The notes beneath the pieces are model-generated. The model did no database searches and was not told where the DNA came from. It saw only the letters and a program-made list of their open reading frames with translations. Positions 1-11,934 of a DNA stretch of 64,000 nucleotides are shown piece after piece; within the stretch, counting starts at the first letter, position 1; each line of letters opens with the position of its first letter. The stretch comes from Ligula intestinalis (taxonomy: Eukaryota > Platyhelminthes > Cestoda > Diphyllobothriidea > Diphyllobothriidae). The translations under genes were made by a program, and so were the position numbers. The stretch spans positions 4,800,388 through 4,864,387 of the forward strand of contig JAYGXS010000005.1 in assembly GCA_036362985.1 (NCBI GenBank), written 5' to 3'.

Positions 1-1089
1 CTACAAATGTACCGATATTCGCCTCTCGTCATGCAGTATTGGTTCATTCAGATTGTACGCGGCTTCAGCCACTCAGAAGACCACATCCGCAAATTTTAGA
101 TAATGGATTTTGTTGAGAAATAGCTGTGGCAGCCTGACCCTGGCTTTGAGGTGCCAAATTTTTTTACTAGAGGGTGAACTTTCAAGTCCTGACTTCTAAA
201 GTGCAGTGATTGTTTACTGATTTTAGTCACAGTACAGAGAGGACTGCACATAGTGCATGGACCTCGGTTGTCCAGAGCGTGAGAGCAGAAATCGCTCAGG
301 TGTCTTTCACCGACCACTGTTTCCCGCATAAATTGGCATGAACTTATTTTTTCCCGCATACCAGACTGCGCCTGCGCAATTACACCTGACTAATATTGGG
401 GTAGGCCTGGCTCGTGGCGCGCGTTTATGCGACTGTGCAGGGTCTGAGCGAGCCCATACCGGCTGCTTTAACGCCATCCACACACTCTCTCGGAAACGGC
501 CATGACCGCGTGATAGATCCAGTCGGCTATTCGAATATCATAGCATGAGCGACTTGAGGCGCTTCTGCTGACCGGTGCAAACACTTAACTGCCCAAGGGA
601 AGGTTAGTGCACAGTAGTACCTGCTGAATGAAACTGGGTGCCTACACAATCACCGCAAGTGAAGATTCAAAAGCTGATACTTTCATACCCTCATATTCCC
701 ATCTGTTATGCTAATTGCAAAATAAGAATGCATATTAAATTACTTAGCTATTGATAGTGTTATAGAAATTACTAAGATTTCCTGTCTAGTTGATTCTGGT
801 GGAGCTAGTGTAGTGGGCGTTAGCGCCACTGTGAGAACCCGTGATCGCTGACTGATCATGCAAAGGCTGCAGTCACACTGACTGCCCGCACCCTGTCCTC
901 CTCTCGCTTTATGTTTGGCGCGACATACTAACACGCCCAGTCTCGGCTGCGTCTCGGCATAATCTCGCACGGTCCAACCAATTACCTCCAAGGCTGCATA
1001 AACCAAAGACAACTAACAGTGGCCGCTCGGATGAATGCCGCCAGAAGTCACTACGGACCCGACCCGACTAGGGGACGGATGCACTAGTC
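1..1089. other. No recognisable gene; unique-looking or old repeat DNA
   Basis: Short open frames occur on both strands (for example 96-359 minus, 740-1012 minus), but none has a recognisable domain and 740-1012 starts with TTG rather than ATG. I see no coding signal I would defend. Confidence 0.4.
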
Positions 1090-1252
1090 CGCGAGTCAAA
1101 CCTCCTCATAACTATTATATTTTCTGTTTGTACAGGATCAACACTCCCTTCTACTCTGGCCTTCCCGTGAGTTCTCTTTTCTCCTAAGGAACCGGTTCTG
1201 GAAGATCGCAGCCATTTGGGTTAAACCTTATTAGCCCTTATACCTCCGCGAT
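1090..1252 (+). repeat. Family A interspersed repeat, subfamily II, 3' part
   Basis: This stretch matches other family-A copies. It has the tgtacag segment, the cctaaggaac segment, then the gatcgcag...cgcgatag terminal hairpin region. Only about the last 160 bp of the family consensus is present. It carries the cctaaggaac variant that I call subfamily II, shared with the copies at 16.3, 17.8, 13.2, 19.2 and 38.7 kb. Confidence 0.65.
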
Positions 1253-1289
1253 AGTGGCTTCCTACTTGACAGCAGATGTTCGGTAAATT

Positions 1290-2000
1290 CTAAGCCACAG
1301 CTAGGTGTTGTAGACAGCTAAAGTTAGCCTAAAAACGGCAAATGGATCTACGTTGCAACTTAACGGCGTTGTAGAACTTGATCTGTTGTTATTTAAACGT
1401 TTATTTATCCTTTCAGTTTACTATGTAGGTTGTGACTGCATACTAGCCACCGATTTACAAGTTGTACGTATTATAGCATACCATTTAATGGTCTTAGTAA
1501 GTATTACTACTAGGATTAGCAGTCCTGGCATTAGCATGTTACGTTATCAGCAGCATCCTAGTCATCGCAGTCCAAACATGGGAGAAACTGACTCAGTACT
1601 TGGTGAACAGAGGTAGAAGGGCGGAAATCAGAGCAAAGCACTGATGTGTTCCGAGCCTCAATCACGTGCTGCCTGGAAATAGCATAAACCCAGATTCACA
1701 CCCAGCGCTGAATTTTATTCAGCGTCACCTCTGACTTAAAAATAGCGATAATCATAATAATAATATTATTGAAACGAATTGCTTATACGTGATTTAGAAA
1801 CAGTAATAGTATCAGTCTCAGTTTCCCTGAATCTCTCTTGACACCTACTAAAGGTGACTGAAGGTAGATAGCGTGGTAGTGCGAGCGCAAAAGGCTTCGG
1901 TGTTCTGGCCTGCATTGGCGAAAGCGGCCTACGCCTGATCCCGTTCGGTCATCTCGATTCTGCCTTGTTACTGGTTCAAACAGGTTGAACGTGGACTTCA
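1290..2000 (+). repeat. Long dispersed repeat (family C), copy 1
   Basis: It aligns by eye, in order and over its whole length, with 30320-31090. Shared blocks include ctaaagttag, the block around 1580-1680 (aacatggg... and gatgtgttccg), cagcgtcacctctgac and cttgacacctacta. Divergence is high and indels are frequent, so the family is old. A further inverted piece lies at 20440-20735. No reading frame with a known domain was found, so it may be a UTR-like or non-coding part of a larger element. Confidence 0.65.
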
Positions 2001-2069
2001 TCAAACTCGAAGGTCAAATAATCACTTTAACGCACAACAATCTTGGTGCGATCAACGGTCTGCCCAGGC

Positions 2070-2484
2070 CAGTGTGCATGTAGTGGTCGTTGCCTGTCCG
2101 ACGCCTGGCTTTCCTGTCGTGACCTCAATCCGTCTAGACCTCAAGGTCGTGGCGGCCGCCAGACTTACTGGCGTGCGTGCCGTGAACCACCCACTTCGAT
2201 GTCCACCCACACGCTGTCCAACCAATCACAGGCCAACCCAGCCAATGAATGCTCTATCCCACTGTCTAATGGCCTGACTGCTGTTAAACCAGCACTTGGA
2301 CTCGACTGGCTCTCCTGGATGTATGCTTTCCAAATCAAACCTCTTTGCATCTATTCTTCATTCTTCTGTGTACACAATATACTATTCCCATTACTCTGGC
2401 CTCTACTGACTTCTTCTCGACTAAGTAACCATGGTCTGAAGATTGCAGTTGCTAGGGTTAAACTTACTTTACCCCCTGCGATAG
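2070..2484 (+). repeat. Family A repeat, near full length, subfamily I
   Basis: It starts with the tagtggtcgttgcctgtccg block and continues through ccaatcacagg, tgtgtacacaat and the aagtaaccatggtctgaag block. It ends in the hairpin bounded by attgcag and ctgcgatag. It is a useful reference copy for the family. The 220-codon open frame across it (2043-2705) is most likely accidental. Confidence 0.75.
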
Positions 2485-3599
2485 TTACCCTGTTGCTAAC
2501 CAAATCGACTTCGTCTTTTAGTCTTCTGCATACGTCAACTGAAGAGGTGCTTCGTGATTTTTTGGAAAATACTGGAACACAAAATCATGCTAAAACCCAG
2601 GAGACATCCTTCAGGAATAGAGACTGCAGTCAATTGTGCACCCAACCTCAAGGTGTCCCCTCCCGGGGCCAAAGTGATGACTTACCCCGCTTGAGCCCCG
2701 CCTGAGCCCCATCTGAGCTCCCTCTTGCCCCCATGCCCCATGCATCATATTTAATAAAATTAGCTTTAAGGTCACTTTTATCCACCGAATCTTATACATT
2801 TTTGGTTTACTTTTCTTCTCCGATCCCTCAGATATACAGATGTACGCCAGTGAATAACTTCTGGAATAGTAATTGGTCTGTATTAAATTCTGACGGGGCC
2901 GTCATGGCGGGGTCATGTGTTTCAAGGGTGATGTCATATTTAACAACACCACTACCTCCCCCTCCCCCCCCCAACTCCGCTTTGTTTGTGTTGAACATGT
3001 TTTCATGCAAAAGTCTAACAAAATATGCTTTTCGTAGCCCTCCAGTTTACGCACCTTCTCTCGGTCCCTGGTCTGCACCGCAAATACGTCTTTTTTGCAA
3101 AAGTTCGTACCACACACGCAGGGTTCTGCGCACATATGTATGGAATCCATTAGTTTGCAAGTGAGTCGGGGCGAGTCGACCGATTTACGCAGTCACTGCC
3201 AACACAATCGTTGTCCTCAGTTTCTACTTTTATTCCTTTTATATAAACATACTCCTGATTTAGCAAAAATGAGAGCCTATTTCTCCAATAACTTTAAATA
3301 AGAGGGCAGTTTTCCAAACCAAAGCCCTTCTTATTATTAAATCCACTCAGTTATTCGAAATAACCAGTCCAAATATACGCTAAACTACCGAGTTAAATTT
3401 CGTCCTAAAATTTGTTTGCAGGATTCACAGAACTGTATATCCTGGGCTTCTTGGAATCCCGCGCGCTCATTTCACTTTCGACGCCGCCATTTGGCCTGAG
3501 AACAGCCAATCACAGTTGCCACAAAGTTACCTTCTAGCGCGATGACAAATATCAAGCATGCACGCGTGGACGCTTGCTCTCTGGGCCGCGGGGTTTCCT
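2485..3599. other. No recognisable gene
   Basis: The stretch contains a C-rich tract near 2955-2971 and several short overlapping frames without any recognisable domain. The AATAAA-type string near 2753 has no associated gene. Confidence 0.4.
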
Positions 3600-3804
3600 G
3601 CAACTACACTGCACTTGGATCTGGTTGGCTTTCCTGGCTGGTTGTGTGCTCCTTAGTCAAATTTCTTCCATCTGTGCTCCGTTCCTCCGTGTACACAATA
3701 ACCAATCCTAACACTCCGAACTTCCCAAGACTTCTCCTCAACTGAGGGACCATTTTCTGTAGATCGCAGTTGCTAGGCTTTAACTTACTTATCCCCCTGC
3801 CATA
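3600..3804 (+). repeat. Family A repeat, 3' half
   Basis: It shares the cttggatctggt, cctccgtgtacacaat and gatcgcagttgctaggc blocks with other family-A copies and ends at the ccccctgccata hairpin arm. Diverged and 5'-truncated. Confidence 0.65.
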
Positions 3805-4197
3805 ACTATGCAGAATATTTAAGCTGCACACCTACATTTTTCTCAAATAAACTCAATCAAACTGAACAATTATCGCTCTTTTAACGTATATCCCTCTTTT
3901 TTCTATTCGAGACCCGATATGAGAGTCACTGTAACCGTACTTAGGTCTCGCCGAGTAACGCGCACGTCAACTCATAATTAAACCTCCTGGTTGGGTTATC
4001 AATACGGCATTTTCCACCAACGTAATTAAGAATAGGCAGGTTAGAAACCTTTGCAGTGGATACTCGTATGCCAAAGATGTGCCAGCGAATTCCAGTGTCG
4101 GACAAGAAAATTTAAAATCCAAAGTACGACCGTACAGGAACTCTTAACGTAACAGGGATGAACTTCATTCTCAAATTCAATATATGACATGACAGTT
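3805..4197. other. No recognisable gene
   Basis: I see no domain, RNA gene or clear repeat in this stretch between two family-A copies. Confidence 0.4.
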
Positions 4198-4553
4198 CTA
4201 TCGCAGGGGGTTAAGTGAGTCAAACCCAGCAACTGCGATCTTCAGACCATGGTTGCTTAGTGGAGGAGAGAAGACGATGAAGGTCAGAATAGTGGGAAGA
4301 GTATATTGTGTACACAAAGGAACGGAGAATAGATGATAGAAGATTGACTTGGGAGAGCCCGACCACGAAGGAGAATGACCGGGTCCCAAGTGACTGTTTG
4401 AGAGCAGTTAGGCCAGCAGAGAGAGAGAAAGAGCGTTAATTGTCTAGGTCGGCCTGTGATTGGTTGGACGGTGTGCGCTAGTAAGTCTGGCGACCGCAAC
4501 GACCTTGAGCTCCAGATATATTGAGGCCACGACAGGAAAGCCAGACATCGGAA
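4198..4553 (-). repeat. Family A repeat, subfamily I, near full length, minus
   Basis: On plus it begins with the hairpin end (tcgcagggggttaagtgag) and runs through ttgtgtacacaaagg, the GA-rich block near 4420, gcctgtgattggttgg and ccagacatcgg. It is the reverse complement of the arrangement at 2070-2484. Confidence 0.75.
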
Positions 4554-4567
4554 GGCACTGACCCACT

Positions 4568-4800
4568 GCAGTTCGACCGTCGCTTTCGATGATGTCCACC
4601 ACGTACTTCGGCAACTTGAAGGCAGACTCGATGACTGGCACTGGATTATAGTGAAAGTGGACTCACGCAGGATCTGCCCCACTCTCTTACCACTCCCTCA
4701 CACATACCCCGTCTCCAGACAAGGTCGAAAAGACCGGAGATGGGGAAGAGCGTAGGTGGCTGGCGCGGCCGAGGCCATCTCTAAACGTGCCACCATACTC
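4568..4800. repeat. Dispersed repeat (family E), copy 1
   Basis: It aligns by eye with 12764-12985. Shared blocks include agttcgacc..tcgct, agt.gactc.., tcccacac-like and ggctggcgcg. It abuts the family-A copy on its left and may be an extension of that element. Confidence 0.45.
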
Positions 4801-4934
4801 TGCACGGTCACTTTCGTAAGATAGGCAGGGAACGAATAGCCGAGTGGCCCTTGCGACTACACAGGAGAACGCGTAACAGCCATAACCGACATCACGCCGC
4901 CCGTAACTTGACTACGCGCCACCAGTAGGTATTC

Positions 4935-5300
4935 GCTTGTTGGATACGATGTGGTCCGCCGAGATACTAGATGATTAAACGTATCCCAACTGTTATGAGC
5001 TAGTAGATATGATAAGGTGTGGAAGGCCAAAGTGTTAGGGATAATTTACTAAGAGATAACAAGCACAGAATGTAAGTAACATGCAAGTGACTCCAGACAA
5101 GTGCCGTCCAGCCATGAATGGGCCGGAGTCCAGAGGCGCAGTCCGGCAAGTAGATCACCGGCTCTGGAGGTCTGCAACCGAACAGTAGATCGTCGGGTCC
5201 GGGAGTGACTGAGCGTAAACAACTCCCCCGCATCTTGTGCACTGGTCTCGCCTTGAGAAGTGATTACCTAGTGAGGCCAGACAAGTGCCGACCTTGGTTG
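4935..5300 (+). repeat. Dispersed repeat (family B), copy 1
   Basis: It matches 24687-25044 along its length: gatacgatgtggtc, gataaggtgtggaa, gttagggata, gggccggagtc, tctgcaac and cttgagaagtg..t blocks appear in the same order. At 24.7 kb this block continues directly into a family-A copy. The first 100 bp also appear at 14784-14890 and as a stub at 7203-7233. Confidence 0.7.
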
Positions 5301-5639
5301 GGCCGGAGTCCGTGAGCCAGACAGAGAGTGACCTTGAAAGGCTTGTGCCCGCGGCGTCCAAGGAAAGCATGGCTAATAATATGGGGTTGCTAAACGCTCC
5401 TCTGGAACAGAGTGAGATAAAATACAATGAACTGGGCAACCATGTACTCGGCCGGTCAACCCAGCGGGAGCGCAAACGACTACACCGACAGGAAACCAGA
5501 TCCAAGAAAACTGCCAGCGCATACCAGGCTGTAGGGCCATGGTTTGTTGAAGCGAGGCATTGCACGCGCACACAATCCTTAAATCTCCAGTTAGCATACA
5601 GTAATTGGCCAAACAATCGAGCCAGTTTATCTGGACACA

Positions 5640-6393
5640 TAAACAAAGATGATGAGGCAAATCTGCAAGCAAATTTGCATCGACTCGGAGAATTGTCGAA
5701 CGACTGGCTCCTACCATTCAAGGTCGTTTTGGTAGAACCAGCAGTACGCATCGGAAGGTGTTTTACCTCAATCACACGCCGCTGTCAGAGGTAGAGGCTC
5801 TAAAGGATCTCAAGCTGTGGAACACACCTTCACTGAAGCTATCACTCCACTGATAAGGTGACCAAATTTGCAACGTTCAGCTCGTATCTCATCAAGCGCA
5901 CCTTTGCTAAGCTCGATTAATGATGCTTTTTAAGGTCATTGGGACGTTTGTACGACCCTAATTGGAGTTAGCCATTCACGCCTGGAGACCCTAGACATTC
6001 AAAGACTGGAAAAGTCCCAAAAAGGTTCAACGACGCGCAACCAAGCTTACACGGGGCCACGGGTACCTCCCTTATGAGACATGCTTGTCCAATATTAACT
6101 AGTTTCCTCTGGATTACAGACAGCTACGCGGTAACCTTATACAAACATTTCGCATGCTGCGGGTTCTTGATTGGTGCCTCGCATCCAAGAATTTCTTTCA
6201 GCTGGCCACTACCTCTAGCTTACGTGGACATCCTCTCAAAATACGTGTGACAAGGACGAAACTGGACTCAATAAAGTTTTTATCCAAGAGAGTTATTCAG
6301 GCATGCAATGCTCTGCCTGTGGACATTTTCATGTCCCCATTTGTGAACATGTTTAGGACGAGGTTAGACAAGTATATCCTCCACGTCCTCTGA
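5640..6393 (+). pseudogene. CR1-like retrotransposon RT, C-terminal remnant
   Basis: In shifting plus frames this reads as the end of a Jockey/CR1-superfamily reverse transcriptase. A piece like LQANLHRLGELSNDWLL is followed by HTPLSEVEALKDL, VTKFATFSSYLIKRTFAKL, KKVQRRATKLTRGHGYLPY, DYRQLRGNLIQTF, FFQLATTSSLRGH and KFLSKRVIQACNALP. These are the usual order of thumb and C-terminal blocks in CR1-type ORF2. At least five in-frame stops and two or more frame changes show it is dead. The catalytic YxDD region is missing, so it is a 5'-truncated copy. The last open piece, 6154-6393, ends at TGA. Confidence 0.75.
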
Positions 6394-7202
6394 GACGATA
6401 ATAAGGCTACTATTTTAAGATATCACCGAGTATTTTCATGTTATAAAACATACTACTCGTAGCGTTTGTATTTCAGTAGCATTTGTTTACCATTATTACC
6501 TCGTACATTTACGTTGTCCCCTTTGTCTCTATGCTAACTGTAACGACCACGTCAATCATCGCCTCTATCGAACTTTATGGTCATAGGCTACGCGGCTCTG
6601 GAAAGTTCTTCCTAATGGCGACCCATAACCGACTGCTTGGGATCTTGGCGGGTCCCTCTGTTTTCGTCCCCTGGTCGGCAGACTAGGAAACCAACAAGGA
6701 CGCATTATGGGTGCATCTCCGACAATTCGATGATTTTCTCATGACCTCTGCGATCTTCTCCTCGTGTGACCCTTAGGACGTTGATAAGAACTGTGATGGG
6801 CTCTTCCTGGCTTGTTTCAAACACTCCCAGCAGCAGGCCATCCTACCTCGCATACACTTTCCCCCACGATGGACAGTTTTTCTCCTTAAGCTCCCTCAAA
6901 TGGCACTCAAACGTCTACAATTCCCAAACATTTTCAAAGGACTTTTTCACTGTCTGATCTTTTTTCTCAATTAAATTTACTGGCATCGCTACTCATTTGA
7001 AATGTTCTGCTATATCAATGCATTTCTTAGCTGCTGTGTACCAATAGGTAGTTCAAAGGCATTTGCCTATAGGCCCCTTAATAAAACGGACCTGATAAGG
7101 GAAAAGCAAAGCAAGTAAGGAACAACCTGCCAACAGGCCAGATAGAAGTTCGCAGAGGATAGGTGCGCTTGTGGGGTAAAGTGAACGTCAGGTTCAACAA
7201 TG
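6394..7202. other. No recognisable gene
   Basis: The first 80 bases may be the 3' UTR of the CR1-like remnant. The rest shows no domain I recognise. Confidence 0.4.
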
Positions 7203-7233
7203 TGGGATACTATGTGGTCCAGTCGGATGATAG

Positions 7234-10200
7234 TACTTACTTGTACTTGTAACGGCATTCACCTCGGGCGGGTTGAGCCGGCATCAGTTTTGACGTTGAC
7301 TGCATCATGAATCACAGCTGTCCAGGCGCGTCGATCTTGCGCCTGTTCGCACGAGAGCACCATCCATTCACGGTTCCACTGGCGTAGGCCGTAGACGCAT
7401 GGGCCGGAAACTGACGACAGATCCTGCTTGACCGTTGCTGTCCAAGTTTTCAGCTGCCCGCCGCGACGTTTGCGCCAGGTGGGGGGAGGCGTCGCCACAA
7501 GCAGGTCACGAATCAGCTCACCATCATCACGCCGGGACGCATGCCCGAACCACCGAAGTCATCTCTGAAGCAGGAGTGGAGGGAGAGCGTCCAGGTGACA
7601 GCGTCGGCGGAGATCGGAGCAGCGAATTCGGTCGACGCGTCGGTGACGAAGGATGCGGCGTAGGCAGTCATTGTCAAACACCTCAAGGCGCCTCATGTCC
7701 TCAACACGCATAGGCCATGTCTCTCCGCCATAGAGCAGGATAGATCGAACCACTGCTTGGTAAACACGGGACTTTGTGCGTAGTGATATTTCCCTTCTAT
7801 TCCATAGAGGAGCGCACAGTCGGTAGAAGGCAGATCGGGCACGGTTGACGCGTGATACAACCTCGTCGACACCTTGACCCGTTTCCGTGACCAAAGAGCC
7901 TAAGTATCTAAACGAGTCGACCTTTTCGAGAGGAGTGCCGTCGAGAACAATAGGAGTGACAGATGTAGGGGGCACACAGGAGAGCATGACTTGGGTCTTA
8001 GTCGCGTTTAAGCGTAATCCAATGGATCGGGCACGCTCATTGACATTGTCCAACGCCTGCTGAACTGCATTACAGTTGTCGCCAAAGAGGACGACGTCAT
8101 CAGCATACGCCAAGTCAGTCACCCATTTCGAGCGATCAAACTGCACTCCTGGGAAGTCATCCAGTGCTTTGGTCATGATCCAGTCCACCGCATAGTTGAA
8201 CAGGGTTGGTGAAAGGGCACAGCCTTGGCGGACGCCCGTCCTGACGCTAAAGGCTTCCGTGTCACCGTTCTGCGTCCTCACCCGTGTGGAAGTGCCACGA
8301 TAGTATGCCTGCCTGAGATTGAGAAGCTTAGGTGGTAGGCCGTCCGTCCTCATTATGTTCCACAGCGAACTGCGATCAACAGAGTCAAATGCGGCAGCAA
8401 AGTCGATGAAGCATAGAACAGTGGGTTGTTGGTGACCCCATCTCAGTTCCAGTACACGGCGGAGATTGAAGATCTGGTCGGTGCAGCCACGACCTGGTCG
8501 AAATCCACTCTGGTTTGGGCGGGTGCGCTGGTCTCTCGCAGTATGGAAACGTTTGAGAAGAAGAGACGTGAATGTTTTCGCCGCTACATCGATAAGGCTA
8601 ATGCCTCTGTAATTTCTGCACGCTCGTCTGTCGCCTTTTTTAAGCAAGGGGAGGATCACTGCTTTTCTCCAGTCAGAGGGCACAACTTCGCTGTCCCATG
8701 TCTTGGCAAATATTTGTTGTAGCCAGGGCCCAATAACCTCGGGTGCACATTTAAAGAGCTCCGGCGGGAGGTCATCCTCACCAGGTGCCTTGTTGTTGCG
8801 TAGCCTCAAGAGAATGGAGACAACTTCCTCTACACTGGGTGGCTCTGTGTTGCACTCATACAGATGGTGGGGATCGTCCGCATTGGGCGACAGGTCAGAC
8901 ATCACAGGGGGATCATGGTTAAGGTGGTCACAGAAATGCTCGCGCCATCTCTCTAACCGGTCATCGATCTTAGTGATGACAGCACCGTTGCGATCCAGTA
9001 AAGTCTCGGTGTTGGTGTTCCCCGATCCTCTGCGGGCCTGTTTTAAGAGTCGGCGGAGCTTGTGGATATCACCTCTGGTAGCTGCTTGCTCGGTTTCCGT
9101 GGCAAAGTCGCTCCAGTATGCGTTCCTATCAGCTAAGATGGCCCTTGTCGTTTGGTGCCGCAGCTCTCTGTAAGTGGGAGAGCCAGTGAGTCTGGCTCGG
9201 CCGGCCTCCTCAGCTAACTCAAGCATGGGTCTAGTGATCCAGTCGCGATTTCACCGCCGGGTTTTGCCCAGATGGGTGTATGCCAGCTCTGCCATCGCGG
9301 CCTTCAGGGACTGCCACGCAGGCTCTGGGTCCGCTCGGGCGTCAGGGTACAGGCCGTCGAAACGGTTCTGGAGTGCTAAGTGGAAGGCGTCGCCAGCAGA
9401 GGACTTCAGCTTTGCAACATCGATCCGCTGTGGTCGGGAGGGTCTGTGAATAGCTCTCAAACGCAAGCGAAGGGTTGCCCGCTGTAGGACATGGTCCAAT
9501 GCATGAGCGTTTCCTGTATCAGCACCGTGGTAGGCTCGACAATCCAAGACCGAGCTGGCCCAGCGTGCTCGGACAAGGATGTGATCTATTTGGGCCTGGG
9601 TATGCCCGTCATTTGAGTACCAAGTGACAAGGTGGTGGCGCGGATTATCAAAACGGGTGCTTGACACAACGAGGCGGTTAGACGATGCGAAGTTGACAAG
9701 GCGCTCACCGTTGGCACACTGCGCTCCGACAGCAAATTTGCCTACCAAATGACGGGTTTCATCGTCATACACACCTGGTCGGGCGTTTCAATCACCGGCA
9801 ATGACGATCAGATCGCTTCTTGTGATGCGGTCAACTGTTCGCTGGAAGTCACCGTAGAAGTCATCTTTTACGCTGTCGTCAGCAGCCAGAGTAGGCGCAT
9901 ATACCGAGATGATGGAAACGTTGACTGGGGCACTTTTCAAACGGACCCAAGCGATCCGCGGTGAGACAGCCTCCCACTCTAGCAGACTCGAGTGAAATTC
10001 ATCGGCCAAAGCTATAGCGACACCATACAGTCCAGAGTTGTCGGACACACCACTGTGGTAGAGATGGTACGCAGAGTCAGTTCTTGGTACTTGCAGCAGT
10101 TTGTGGCCAGTGCCAGGTAGGCGGACCTCAGAGAGACACGCCACACCAACACGGTATTCAGAAAGGGATTTGGATGTTAACAGTTGGGCGCCGTCATCCC

Positions 10201-10440
10201 TCAAAGTTTGAACATTCCAGCCTGCAATTCGCAATCCGGCATCAGCTCGCAGATTTAACACCCGTCCCGCGATGCCAAGAGGATGAGGCGCGTCGGTTCC
10301 CGCGGACGCCGTAGCAGAGATCGTATGTTGCGTATAGTTGTGATTCATGAACGGAGCTTTGAAAATCGTGTCTTGCGCAGGCGTGGTGGTCATGCCAGAC
10401 ATGACCTGTCCCCGCGGCGTCCGAGGAAAGCATGACTAAG
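7234..10440 (-). mobile_element. RTE-clade non-LTR retrotransposon, near full length
   Basis: The element runs right to left: a short 5' leader (about 10403-10440, with a block also found near 5350-5375), one long ORF, then a 3' UTR of about 25 bp. It ends in a short tandem tail (acaagtacaagtaagta on the minus strand) at about 7234. A tiny 3' UTR with a short repeat tail is typical of RTE elements, as is an ORF that goes AP endonuclease, reverse transcriptase, then a C-terminal domain with a RRGGQLKTW motif. At the 3' end it abuts a fragment of family B (7203-7233), so it may have inserted into that repeat. Target-site duplications could not be fixed by eye. Confidence 0.85.
7259..10402 (-). 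pseudogene. RTE ORF2: AP endonuclease + reverse transcriptase, three TGA stops
   Basis: A single frame of 1,048 codons starts at the ATG at 10402 and ends with TGA at 7259-7261. The endonuclease part shows IAGWNVQTL, CLSEVRLPG (catalytic Glu), SIISVYAPT, VIAGD and, further on, the DH pair of the last motif (HALDHVL). The RT part shows NYRGISLIDVAAKTF, LCFIDFAAAFDSVDR, GVRQGCALSPTLFN and YADDVVLFG. The C-terminus shows WRKRRGGQLKTW and DRRAW. The three internal stops are all TGA in the correct frame (9785-9787 at the GDWNA position, 9251-9253, 7559-7561). I see no frameshift, so decay looks recent. Length is normal for an RTE ORF2. The plus-strand frames here are shadows. Confidence 0.88.
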
Positions 10441-10449
10441 AAGTACAAG

Positions 10450-11401
10450 GTCGCTACACGCGGAATGTTCGTACTTTCTCGGCCGAAGATAGCAGTTATG
10501 GTGATGGTGCTTAAGGTTTGTTATGAGCTTAGTTGCTGCCGCAGGCATGCCAAAGCCGATAGCTGGAACAAACGCGCACCGACTAATCGATACTGCGACA
10601 TTCCTTTGCAGTCAATTCGGCAGAAAATTAAAATTAAAAGCGCATTCCCCGCTCTTTGATCTGCCTGCAATACTGTAGACCAGGAATCTGTCTCAAAATT
10701 ATCGACTGCATGCAGACAGCTGCTGAAACTCTGCTTATGACAGAAATGCGTTCAGCCGTTGCATCCTGAGGCCCAATTTTGACCCCTAGGTGGCAATCGC
10801 AGTAAGGCCAGCAAGTGTACGGAGGGGAAGGCCAATAAAGTGAGGATAGGCTGCCATCTAATTGCCTGACTTACTAGACCTTGACATAGAGCCGTATATA
10901 ACCCTAGACTTGGATAACCTACGCCTCAAAATCAGATTTTTGGTCGTTGAACGGTTTATAATAAGTTGAATGCTTTGTAAAGCTCGCGGAAACCTAGACC
11001 CCTTTTACAGGTTACCTTGCGCTGCATTTCTAGAGGGTCGCGTTTAAGGTTAAAGTTAGGTTTCGGGTAAAAGCTAAGTTGGTCGCCATAGTTCGATACG
11101 CCTGGCCTCAGGATCCTGCTGCATGGGACCGGTGATATGAGTTTCGTTTTTAGTTTATTATTAAGTTTATCAGTTTACTTTTTGTTTTAGTTTAGTCTTT
11201 AGTTTATTATTCAATGTATTAGTTTAATTTAAGTTGAGTTTATTATTCACTTCATTAGTTTCACTTTAGTAGTTTAGTTACTCTCGTGGAGTTCAGCTGA
11301 GTTTATCTAGTATAAAGTTATTATTTAATTGTATTCATCTAACGTTGGTGGTATCTAAATAAGCTAAGAACTAAACTAAAATTAAACAAGTAAACTAAAT
11401 A
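10450..11401. other. No gene; low-complexity T-rich tract
   Basis: The only notable structure is a long gttta/gtttag-rich tract at about 11140-11290 and its A-rich counterpart just before 11400. A degenerate ggttaaagttagg string lies near 11045. Confidence 0.45.
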
Positions 11402-11932
11402 CAGTAGTCGCCGGTTATTAAGCCCACTGTTAAAAGTCCCAGCCGCGTATTAAGCCTAAATCAGCTTGGGACAGAATTTTACACATCAAAATCCGCCGGC
11501 TAATAAGCCCAGTCGCCGGCTACATAGCCAAGTTTGCCAACAGGATAGAGTGAGATCCTCATCTCTCTGTGTGCACAACGCGGTCTACAGGCATCAGATT
11601 TCACTAAATTCGACGATTTCTGGTGCCTGGAGAAGGACATCAAAGAGCACTTGCGAGTGAAGTTTCCTCCAAAACAACTGACACTAGACCGCTCCTTTTA
11701 AACGTGTCACAAATCAAATTTTTGATTTTGTTATTATTTAAAATGCAGAAAAACAGCATTCTTTTGCTGTACTTAACCAAGCTCTACACATTATATAGTA
11801 CGTATGTAATGTAAAGTGCCTATCCTGCGTTTGTGCTAATCAAGAACTAGGACTCTCCGGTTATTGCGCCCGCCGCTTATCAAGCTCAATTTGGTCTGAG
11901 CCCGAGGTGGGCTTTATAGCCGACGACTACTG
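11402..11932. mobile_element. MITE-like DNA element with TA flanks, Tigger/pogo-like ends
   Basis: The left end reads cagtagtcgccggttattaa and the right end is its near reverse complement (...tatagccgacgactactg). Both ends are flanked by TA. The right-hand 85 bp forms a hairpin unit of its own and closely matches the element at 47893-48063. A second terminal-like string lies at about 11508, so the element may be composite. I could not recognise a transposase. The TA target and CAG start suggest the Tc1/mariner-pogo group, but this rests only on the ends. Confidence 0.6.
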
Positions 11933-11934
11933 TA

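Noticed and set aside
2043..2705. 220-codon plus-strand ORF
   Set aside because: It lies across a family-A repeat copy, has no domain and its frame is not kept in other copies.
8426..9449. Three plus-strand ORFs of 90-156 codons
   Set aside because: Antisense shadows of the RTE reverse transcriptase.
7259..10402. Recoding of the three TGA codons as an active feature
   Set aside because: Host and element ORFs elsewhere use normal stops (EAF ends TAG), and no recoding structure was seen; ordinary nonsense mutations explain them.
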